Source of the DNA: Chitinophaga sp. sic0106 | Lineage (GTDB): Bacteria; Bacteroidota; Bacteroidia; Chitinophagales; Chitinophagaceae | Direction: 5' to 3' | NCBI RefSeq assembly: GCF_019219075.1 | Contig: NZ_JAHUWJ010000005.1 | Coordinates: 124,001 to 188,000 of the forward strand | DNA: 64,000 bases | In this document: one piece after another, positions 1 to 7,351 of the stretch | Position numbering within the stretch: the first letter of the stretch is position 1 | Layout of the letters: the number at the start of each line of letters is the position of its first letter | The notes under the pieces: generated by a model | Databases searched by the model: none | What the model was told of the DNA's origin: nothing | The model's input: only the letters and a program-made list of their open reading frames with translations | Made by a program: the position numbers and the translations under genes

Positions 1-2
1 CT

Positions 3-1121
3 TTCCACTTCCTCGGGCTCATCACTTTTTATGATCCTCCTAAAGCCAATATCAAAGAGGTGTTCAATAAATTTTATGATGCTGGTATTATAGTCAAAAT
101 AATTACGGGAGATAATAGCGCCACCACGAAGGCCATCGCGGCCCAGGCTGGCCTCAAAGGGGCAGGGGCCAGTATCGACGGGGATGTGCTCATGCAGCTG
201 GATGAAAAAGAACGGCAGGTAAAGATGGAGTCCGTCAATATTTTCACCCGCATGTTCCCGGAAGCAAAGCTCGCCGCCATCAATGCACTCAAGGCAGACA
301 ATGAAATAGTAGCCATGACCGGCGACGGTGTGAACGACGGGCCGGCACTGAAGGCTGCGCACATAGGTATTGCCATGGGGCGTAAAGGCACGGAGATCGC
401 CAAACAGGCCGCAGCGCTCATTCTCAGCAACGACGATCTGAGCGGCATGGTGGATGCCGTAGCAATGGGTCGCAGGATCTATAATAACATCCGCAGGGCG
501 GTGCTCTATATTGTTGCCATTCATATCCCTATCATCCTCACGGTATCATTACCATTATTTCTTGGCTGGATCTATCCCGACATCTTTACGCCCATGCATG
601 TGATTTTCCTGGAAATAGTGATGGGGCCTACCTGTTCGGTGGTATATGAAAATGAGCCACTGGAAAAAAATGCCATGAAAATACCGCCCAGGCCTATCGA
701 TGAAACTTTCCTCAGCTGGGAGGAAATGGGCCGCAGCATTCTCCAGGGATTGGTTATTACCGCAGGTGTGCTGGGCGTGTATCAGTGGGCCGCCGGGCAG
801 GGGTATTCCGAACAGCTTACCCGCAGCATGGTATTTACCACGCTGATCATCGCCAATGTTTTCCTGACGCTGGTAAACCGCTCCAACTACTATTCTTTCC
901 TCACCAGTATGAAAAACAAGAATATGCTGATGGTAGGCGTCATCAGCGCAACACTGCTGCTCACCTTAGTGATGCTATATGTACCACCAGTGGCGACGCT
1001 GTTCAGTATTCAGCCATTAACAGTGTTGCAACTGAGTATATGCGTAGCCGTGGGACTGATAAGTGTCATCTGGTACGAGGCAGTAAAGGCCTGGAGCCGG
1101 CTGCAGCAAAAGCGCGACTAA
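3..1121 (+). CDS. Cation-translocating P-type ATPase, C-terminal part (5' end outside window)
   Basis: The reading frame is open from the first bases of the window, so the N-terminus, actuator domain and the phosphorylated DKTG motif lie upstream. What remains is the end of the P domain, including TGDN and the hinge motif TGDGVND encoded at about 318-338, and then a C-terminal membrane domain with about six hydrophobic segments. The MGPTCSVVYENEP segment followed by a PPR motif is typical of bacterial calcium/magnesium-type (P2-like) pumps. It should couple ATP hydrolysis to cation transport across the inner membrane; the ion cannot be read from this fragment. Its last 4 bases overlap the end of the convergent propeller gene. 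Confidence 0.9.
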   Translation, partial: FHFLGLITFYDPPKANIKEVFNKFYDAGIIVKIITGDNSATTKAIAAQAGLKGAGASIDGDVLMQLDEKERQVKMESVNIFTRMFPEAKLAAINALKADNEIVAMTGDGVNDGPALKAAHIGIAMGRKGTEIAKQAAALILSNDDLSGMVDAVAMGRRIYNNIRRAVLYIVAIHIPIILTVSLPLFLGWIYPDIFTPMHVIFLEIVMGPTCSVVYENEPLEKNAMKIPPRPIDETFLSWEEMGRSILQGLVITAGVLGVYQWAAGQGYSEQLTRSMVFTTLIIANVFLTLVNRSNYYSFLTSMKNKNMLMVGVISATLLLTLVMLYVPPVATLFSIQPLTVLQLSICVAVGLISVIWYEAVKAWSRLQQKRD

Positions 1122-2377
1122 CGCAGCGGTATGGCATACAGGTGCCCGTCGGCACTGCCGACATAGGCGACACCGTTAGTAACCACCGGCGCGGAAGTAA
1201 TAGGGCCAAGGAGATACAGCTGCTCCATAAAATCAACAGTCGTTTTATACAGTGCAGGATCTGCCTTGCCTGCGCAATGCATGAAGTCGATCAAACCTGC
1301 GCTGTTTAATACGGTGCCCGCATGCTGCTTTCTGCCAGGCATGTCGAGGGTATCCAGTTGTTTGCCATCGGCGGCGTTTAACATAAACAGCCTGCCTGTG
1401 AAATCCCCATACAGCAAGGCGTTTCCGCTTAGTGCAGCTGCGCCAAACACATACCCGCCTCCTTTGTTGGAACGGTATTCTTTACCGGTAGTTGCATCAA
1501 TATCTAACAGGAGGTAGCTGTCGGAAGTGCCTACATAAAGATGCCCGTCTCTGGCCACGGCACTGGCTACAATCCAGGGATCACTTGCATCCCAATGCCA
1601 TTTTTCCTTACCGGTTTGCAGATCCAGCGCATAGAGTTTCGTATCACGGGTGCCGAGGTATACGGTATTGTTGTATACGAGGGGGGTAGCCTGAATACCT
1701 TCCAGGATGTGGTGGTATTTGGTATCCTCGTCGGTCTTGAATTTCCAGAGTACCTGGCCGTTAGCAGCGTTCAGCGCGTAAATGTAGGTATCCCAGCTGC
1801 CGGCAATGAGGACGCCGGCGGACGAAGCCACACCGCCGTGTACAGGTCCGTTGGTTTTATATTTCCATACCACCTTGCCGCTATGCTTATCCAGTGCGTA
1901 AATATGATGGTCGCTGCTGCCGAAAAACACATGCTTATCGTCCGTAGCAGGGGCGGAGAGGTACAGGTCGTACTGATCTTCCATGTACAGGCTGTCCGGC
2001 TGCATGGTATATAGTCCCTTGCCACCAATCCTTTGCTCACCACCGGTTTTGAACTGCCACAGGCGCTTGCCGTTACGCGCATCCAGCGCATAATATCCAT
2101 TGTAGGTGCCGAAGTAAACGGTATGCTTGTCCATGTGCGGCTGCGCTACTACAGGGCCTAATGCACCGACCTGCCATATGGTTTTACCGGTAGCGGTATC
2201 CAGCGCACTGAGGTTGCCCGCTGTGGAACCAATGATTACCTGCTTGTCATATAGTACAGGGGAGGTAAGTATCTTACCACCAACAGATGATGTCCATTTA
2301 ACCGGACCAAATCCTTTGTATTGGGAAAAAACAGTCGAAGGGAATAGTAATAATAAGGCTAAGGAGCTCAGTTTCAT
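1118..2377 (-). CDS. Secreted PQQ-binding-like beta-propeller protein
   Basis: A 419-residue protein with a signal peptide (residues 1-18, ending FSQ) followed by repeated blades of the form LYALDxxTGKxxWxxKT, the PQQ/quinoprotein propeller repeat also found in BamB. At least six blades are visible across residues 25-415. It lacks a lipobox, so it is probably periplasmic or surface-exposed and not a lipidated BamB. No catalytic residues of PQQ dehydrogenases were recognised, so a binding or scaffold role is more likely than an enzyme. It stands alone and overlaps the convergent ATPase gene by 4 bases. Confidence 0.85.
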   Translation of the reverse strand: MKLSSLALLLLFPSTVFSQYKGFGPVKWTSSVGGKILTSPVLYDKQVIIGSTAGNLSALDTATGKTIWQVGALGPVVAQPHMDKHTVYFGTYNGYYALDARNGKRLWQFKTGGEQRIGGKGLYTMQPDSLYMEDQYDLYLSAPATDDKHVFFGSSDHHIYALDKHSGKVVWKYKTNGPVHGGVASSAGVLIAGSWDTYIYALNAANGQVLWKFKTDEDTKYHHILEGIQATPLVYNNTVYLGTRDTKLYALDLQTGKEKWHWDASDPWIVASAVARDGHLYVGTSDSYLLLDIDATTGKEYRSNKGGGYVFGAAALSGNALLYGDFTGRLFMLNAADGKQLDTLDMPGRKQHAGTVLNSAGLIDFMHCAGKADPALYKTTVDFMEQLYLLGPITSAPVVTNGVAYVGSADGHLYAIPLR

Positions 2378-2494
2378 AAGGCGTGTGAATTAGGGTGGCC
2401 GGTAAGGTAGGGAATTTATTAATATTTAGGGAGAGAACAGGGTGATCATAATTGTGATATAAGTCGTATTTTTGTATTATTAAAATGATAATGT

Positions 2495-3430
2495 ATGCTG
2501 TTAAACTTTGAGTGGTTCCGCACCTTTAAAACCATCTACGAAACCGGCTCCCTCACCGCCACCGCCCAGGCGCTGTACGTGTCGCAGCCCGGCGTGAGCC
2601 TGCACCTGAACTCACTGGAGGCCTATGTAGGCTACAAGCTGTTCGACAGAACCGCCCGTAAAATGGTGCCCACCGAACGGGCCAAAGTGCTATACAACTA
2701 CATCCTGGAAGCAGTTAACAAACTGGAAGATGCGGAAACGCACTTCCATAAAAGTGCAGCCACCAATAAATCCACCATCAGCGTTGGTATGTGCCTGGAA
2801 ACGTTTCAGTTTACCCTGGAGCAATACATCTCCACACTACCTTTTAATATAAATATCAAATTCGGAGAATACCCTGAAATGCAGCAGGACCTCGACCATG
2901 GCGTGTTGGACCTGATCATCACCCCGCAAAAAGGTATTCAGCCTAACCTGGAATACAAGCCGTTTTCCAAGGAACGGATTGTGCTGGTAGCCGGCGGAAA
3001 CCAGGACCTCTCAGAGTTTAATGCGCTGATAGATAATAATAAAATTGCCGAAGCGGAAGCCTGGCTCAAGGAGCAAACCTGGTACACCACCGCCGCAGAT
3101 ATGGAAAATATGCGCAAATTCTGGCACCTGAACTTCAACAAGCACCCGGATTTCAGGCCCAACTACATCGTGCCTAACAAATGCTCCATTGTACGCTGTA
3201 TGAGCGATGCCAATGGCTTTGCCATCATACCTGACTTCCTCTGCCGCCACGAACTGGCCAGCGGTAAACTCAAAGTGGCATGGGCCGGCAATAAAGTGAT
3301 GGAAAATACCCTCTACTTCGGTAAACGTAAGAAAACCATGTATGGTAAGGAAATCGGCATGATCGAAGCCGTGTTTGAAGACCAGGCCGCCGAATTCTCG
3401 AACGTAGCAGCCGAGATGATTCCCGCCTAA
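2495..3430 (+). CDS. LysR-family transcriptional regulator
   Basis: A 311-residue protein. Residues about 5-64 form the winged helix-turn-helix typical of LysR proteins (WFRTFKTIYETGSLTATAQAL, then SQPGVSLHLNSLE and FDRTARKM). The rest fits a periplasmic-binding-protein-like effector domain. The ATG at 2495 places the HTH at the usual position. LysR proteins normally regulate a divergent neighbour; the divergent gene here is the PQQ-propeller gene (start at 2377), so that is the first candidate target, although this is inference. Its stop overlaps by 4 bases the stop of the convergent LytTR regulator gene. Confidence 0.9.
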   Translation: MLLNFEWFRTFKTIYETGSLTATAQALYVSQPGVSLHLNSLEAYVGYKLFDRTARKMVPTERAKVLYNYILEAVNKLEDAETHFHKSAATNKSTISVGMCLETFQFTLEQYISTLPFNINIKFGEYPEMQQDLDHGVLDLIITPQKGIQPNLEYKPFSKERIVLVAGGNQDLSEFNALIDNNKIAEAEAWLKEQTWYTTAADMENMRKFWHLNFNKHPDFRPNYIVPNKCSIVRCMSDANGFAIIPDFLCRHELASGKLKVAWAGNKVMENTLYFGKRKKTMYGKEIGMIEAVFEDQAAEFSNVAAEMIPA

Positions 3431-4173
3431 ATATTAAAAGTGGGATGCATGAACTGGTAATTCTTTAACGCCTGCGTGGCAGTGACACCATAATGGCGGC
3501 CAATAGGGATGATGGTTTTATGAATTTCAATCTCGTTGCTGTTGAACTTTTCAATCTTGGGAATGGATACAATGAAGGACCGGTGGATCCGCACAAACAT
3601 GGACTCCGGCAGCTTTTCCTCCATCTCTGAAATGGAATGATAGGTTTTATATACCTCCCTGGTAGTCGTAATCAGCAGGTAGTTTTTCTGAGATTCGAAA
3701 TACAGGATATCATCCAGGTAAATCTTTACCATTTTCTTATCTGACTTCACAAATATAAACGGAGGCTCCTTCTCAGGGGCTTCCGCCTTCGTACTTTCCA
3801 TCAGCTGCTTGCTGTCCAGCTTAATGAACCGGTTAATCGCTTTCAGGAAACGCTCAAAAGGAATGGGCTTCAGCAAAAAATCCACGGCATCCAGGTCAAA
3901 ACCATCCACTGCATACTGCGCATGCGCAGTGGTGAAAATCACATTGGGTGCGGGCGTCAGCGAACGTATGAAATCAACCCCGCTGATGCCGGGCAGATTA
4001 ATATCTGTAAAAATTAAATCTATTTTATTCGTATTAAGACATCGTATCGCCTGGGGACCACTGGTAAACGTGCCCACCAGGTTGAGCAATTCTATACGGC
4101 TGATATAGAGCTGTAATAAGTCGGCCGCAGGTTTCTCATCCTCAATAATAATGCAATTAATACTGTTATTCAT
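3427..4173 (-). CDS. LytTR-family response regulator
   Basis: A 248-residue protein with an N-terminal receiver domain (acidic pocket IIIEDE at residues 8-13, predicted phospho-acceptor Asp57 in FTDINLP) and a C-terminal LytTR DNA-binding domain (about 145-245; YFESQKNYLLITT and MFVRIHRSFIVS are typical). The gene overlaps the upstream histidine kinase gene by 8 bases, so the two are translationally coupled. LytTR domains bind 9-bp direct repeats spaced by 12-13 bp; such a pair occurs just upstream of the kinase gene (5288-5317), which suggests autoregulation and perhaps control of the adjacent sus locus. Confidence 0.93.
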   Translation of the reverse strand: MNNSINCIIIEDEKPAADLLQLYISRIELLNLVGTFTSGPQAIRCLNTNKIDLIFTDINLPGISGVDFIRSLTPAPNVIFTTAHAQYAVDGFDLDAVDFLLKPIPFERFLKAINRFIKLDSKQLMESTKAEAPEKEPPFIFVKSDKKMVKIYLDDILYFESQKNYLLITTTREVYKTYHSISEMEEKLPESMFVRIHRSFIVSIPKIEKFNSNEIEIHKTIIPIGRHYGVTATQALKNYQFMHPTFNI

Positions 4174-5248
4174 TTGATTCTAATTTCAGTTTCAGGTACA
4201 CAAAATAACTATCCTCGTTCTGACTGATCTTCAAGGTATGATTTTCTCCGTAAATCAGGTTCAGTCGCCGCTTCACATTTTCCAGTCCTACGCCACCGCC
4301 TTTACTGTTATATAATTGATGGCCACTATAGCCTAATACCGCGCTGTTCTCAATTTTAGCCGTCAGCCATTCCTGTTGTATGGATATGGAGATGGTAATC
4401 CAGCTATCGCCACACTCATTCGGCATACTGTGTTTGAAGCTGTTCTCCACAAAAGCCATGAGGATAAACGGCTCTAAAAACTTATGGTCAGGATTCCCAT
4501 CAATATGAAAGCTGATCTGCTGATGATGGTCAAAGCGCACTTTTTGTAGCGCAATGTAATCCTCCAGGTACTTGATTTCTTTCTCCAGCGGAATACGGGT
4601 GGTATTGATCTCATAGATAGAAAACCTTAGCAGGGACGACATCCGCGCCACTATCTCCGCTGATTCCGGGCTAGTGACCAGCGTTTTGGCATACAAGGTA
4701 TTCAACACATTGAAGATGAAATGCGGGTGGAACTGGTTACGTAATATCAATAATTCCGCCTGCGTTTTTTCTTCAGCCATCCGCATAGACCTGTGCTGTT
4801 CCCGCAACCAGTTGTGAAATAATTTTACCGAAAACGGGATAGTGACTACAAACTGTAACTTTATTACACTATAGATAAACGGCGAAATGCTGAGTAGTGG
4901 CTCTTTTTGCCATTGGGTAAGGAAATACTCGAGTATAAAAGTATTATCGATCCAGCGCTGAATGACGGCAAAAATCAAGATCAGCGGAATATAGAGCAGT
5001 ACAAACAGCCAGCCCTTTTTCCGGAAAAGTAGCCGCTCCATCATCACTTCCAACACAATCGCAACAAACAACGCGCGCATGGGCAGGCTGATTAACTCGG
5101 ATGCAAAGGCATTCCGGTAATCATGGTACGGGCCAGCCTGAATAAATCCGAAAATGAGGACATACAGCATCCAGTAAGTGGCGTAAATGCTCTTTTTCCC
5201 AAGCCTCGAGCGCGGTATAGCTATCATAAGTGGATGCAAAATTACCAT
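4166..5248 (-). CDS. LytS/YehU-type sensor histidine kinase
   Basis: A 360-residue membrane kinase. About four hydrophobic segments cover residues 20-150, followed by a His_kinase domain with the LytS-type phospho-acceptor motif NQFHPHFIFNVLNTL near residue 175, and a HATPase domain with FVENSFKHSM (N box) and GGGVGLENVKRRL (G box). It should phosphorylate the LytTR regulator encoded directly downstream with an 8-base overlap. There is no obvious extracytoplasmic sensor domain, so the signal is probably sensed in or near the membrane. An alternative start at 5227 (MIAIPRSRL) is equally plausible. Confidence 0.92.
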   Translation of the reverse strand: MVILHPLMIAIPRSRLGKKSIYATYWMLYVLIFGFIQAGPYHDYRNAFASELISLPMRALFVAIVLEVMMERLLFRKKGWLFVLLYIPLILIFAVIQRWIDNTFILEYFLTQWQKEPLLSISPFIYSVIKLQFVVTIPFSVKLFHNWLREQHRSMRMAEEKTQAELLILRNQFHPHFIFNVLNTLYAKTLVTSPESAEIVARMSSLLRFSIYEINTTRIPLEKEIKYLEDYIALQKVRFDHHQQISFHIDGNPDHKFLEPFILMAFVENSFKHSMPNECGDSWITISISIQQEWLTAKIENSAVLGYSGHQLYNSKGGGVGLENVKRRLNLIYGENHTLKISQNEDSYFVYLKLKLESNE

Positions 5249-5279
5249 TTAAGCTAAAAAATATTTGTTAAACGACCGC

Positions 5280-5317
5280 TTTTTTATACGAACGACGTCA
5301 TTTTTTATACTAACTGC
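5280..5317 (-). promoter_or_regulatory. LytTR-type tandem operator
   Basis: Read on the minus strand, two 9-bp elements, GCAGTTAGT (5309-5317) and GTCGTTCGT (5288-5296), are separated by exactly 12 bp. Both match the core GTTN[AG][TG] of the LytTR consensus and its usual spacing. They sit within a longer 15-bp direct repeat (TTTTTTATACxAACx on the plus strand) with period 21. A third partial element, GTCGTTTAA, lies at 5268-5276. The site is 40 bp upstream of lytS and 116 bp upstream of susA. Confidence 0.6.
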
Positions 5318-5432
5318 ATGAAAGATGCTTCCCCGGATTTATGTAACAGGAAAGGGGTTGTAAGTATAAGCACCCTTTACGGATGAAGCAGGTTTACATA
5401 AATTGCCGCACTGAATTTTTTACGTTCCACTT

Positions 5433-7286
5433 ATGACGAAGAAACTGATAGCCGGACTGTTGATAATGTGTTCTACTGTGGTTGCCTATGCAAAGCAACC
5501 TGCCGTTTACCCGGTAAACTGGTGGACAGGCATGCACACTAATACATTGCAATTACTGCTCAAAAGCGAGGATACATCCTTCAGTAAAGGAAAAGTCGAT
5601 GTAAACTATAAGGGTGTCCGCGTTCTCGGCGCGCATGCTTTCGACAACGGAAAATACCTGGCCGTAGATATAGCAATAGCAGCAGATGCTCAACCGGGCA
5701 AAGTAGATTTTATTCATACCCTTAATGGTAAACAATCACATATTTACTGGCCCTTAAAAGCCCGCACAGGTCAGCCTGGCCGTACATTCGCACAAGGCGT
5801 CAGCTCCGCGGATATGATCTATTTCATGCTGCCCGACCGCTTCGCCAACGGGGATACCACCAACGACCGTGTGAAAGGGTACAGGGATCAGTCGCTCAAT
5901 AGGAGCGATTACTACGCCCGCCATGGGGGCGACTTCCAAGGTATCATCAATCACCTGGACTATTTTCAGGACCTGGGCGCCACCGCCATCTGGATGACGC
6001 CTGTGATGGAAAATGATATGCCTTCCCGTACGGAGCATGGTTATGCTATTACTAATCCTTATCAGATCGACAAACGCTACGGCGGCAACGAAGGATATAA
6101 AATACTCAGCGATTCCCTCCATAAAAGAGGTATGAAACTCGTGCAGGATGCTGTGTACAACCATACCGGCACCTGGCATTTTATAGTCCAGGACCTGCCT
6201 GCCGCCGACTGGCTCAATCAATGGCCGGTGTTTACCGGTACCAGCGCACGGGAACAGGCACTGTTTGACCCGCACGCCTCCGCCATAGATAAAAAACGTA
6301 TGACAGATGGCTGGTTCGTAAAAGAAATGCCTGACTGGAACCAACGCAATCCCTATGTTGCGAATTTTATTATCCAGAATTCCATCTGGTACATTGAAGA
6401 ATTTGGGGTAGACGCTGTCCGCATTGATACCTACATGTACAACGACCAGGAATTCGGTAATATCTGTAATGCCGCGCTGCTGAAGGAATATCCCCAGCTC
6501 TCCATCTTTGGGGAAGTGCTGGTGCAAAACACGCCTAACCAGGTATACTTCGTACAAAACAATATCAATACGCCTTTCAAAAGTAATCTGCCGGGAGTAC
6601 TGGATTTCCAGGCGCTATTCAATGGCATAGTACCTGCACTCACGCAGGAATTAGGCTGGAACACAGGCGTAATTCAGCTGTACAATGTACTCGCCTACGA
6701 CTTCCTGTATATAGACCCCTCCAAAAATGTATTGCTGCTGGATAATCATGATCTCAACCGGTTTTTTTCTGTTGTAAAGGGAGATGTGGCCAGGCAAAAA
6801 ATGGCTTACACGTGGTTGCTCACCTGTCGCGGTATTCCACAACTCTACTACGGCTCCGAAGTGCTGATGAGTGGAGAAACCAAGCCGGATGGCCTGGTGC
6901 GACTGGATTTCCCAGGTGGATGGCAAAATGATACCCGCAATGCATTTACCGGTGCCGGAATGAATGAAGCGGAGAAAAATGTACAGCAGCTTGTAAAGAA
7001 ATTAGGTACATATCGCAAAAATTCTTCTGCATTGAAATCCGGACAATTGATGCAATTTGCGCCACAGGACGGACTCTACGTCTACTTTCGTTACAACAAT
7101 GATCAAACAGTGATGTGTGTGATGAACACATCCAAAGTTAGCAGGAAGATAGATTTTAACTACTTCAACGAGCGCACAGCAGGTTTCTCTGCCGCTACAA
7201 ATATCATTACGGGCGATAATATTAAACTGGATGGTAATACGGAAATTCCGGCCATGCAGTCATGGGTTTTTGAAATGAAAAAATAG
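5433..7286 (+). CDS. Secreted GH13 alpha-amylase/neopullulanase (SusA-like)
   Basis: A 617-residue glycoside hydrolase with a signal peptide (residues 1-20, cleavage near AYAKQ), an N-terminal beta-sandwich of the cyclomaltodextrinase type, a GH13 (beta/alpha)8 barrel and a C-terminal beta domain. The GH13 regions are visible: I DAVYNHTG (about 239), II GVDAVRIDTY (nucleophile Asp near 331), III IFGEVL (acid/base Glu near 361), IV LLLDNHDLNRF (about 436-446). It should hydrolyse starch oligosaccharides or cyclodextrins in the periplasm. It is the first gene of a susA-C-D-E array, 65 bp upstream of the SusC start, and is probably co-transcribed with it. Confidence 0.92.
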   Translation: MTKKLIAGLLIMCSTVVAYAKQPAVYPVNWWTGMHTNTLQLLLKSEDTSFSKGKVDVNYKGVRVLGAHAFDNGKYLAVDIAIAADAQPGKVDFIHTLNGKQSHIYWPLKARTGQPGRTFAQGVSSADMIYFMLPDRFANGDTTNDRVKGYRDQSLNRSDYYARHGGDFQGIINHLDYFQDLGATAIWMTPVMENDMPSRTEHGYAITNPYQIDKRYGGNEGYKILSDSLHKRGMKLVQDAVYNHTGTWHFIVQDLPAADWLNQWPVFTGTSAREQALFDPHASAIDKKRMTDGWFVKEMPDWNQRNPYVANFIIQNSIWYIEEFGVDAVRIDTYMYNDQEFGNICNAALLKEYPQLSIFGEVLVQNTPNQVYFVQNNINTPFKSNLPGVLDFQALFNGIVPALTQELGWNTGVIQLYNVLAYDFLYIDPSKNVLLLDNHDLNRFFSVVKGDVARQKMAYTWLLTCRGIPQLYYGSEVLMSGETKPDGLVRLDFPGGWQNDTRNAFTGAGMNEAEKNVQQLVKKLGTYRKNSSALKSGQLMQFAPQDGLYVYFRYNNDQTVMCVMNTSKVSRKIDFNYFNERTAGFSAATNIITGDNIKLDGNTEIPAMQSWVFEMKK

Positions 7287-7351
7287 CATAACAAATGGGA
7301 CTGCCACTAAGTAAAACTGTAACAATATATCATCCAACAATTCACTTCGTT

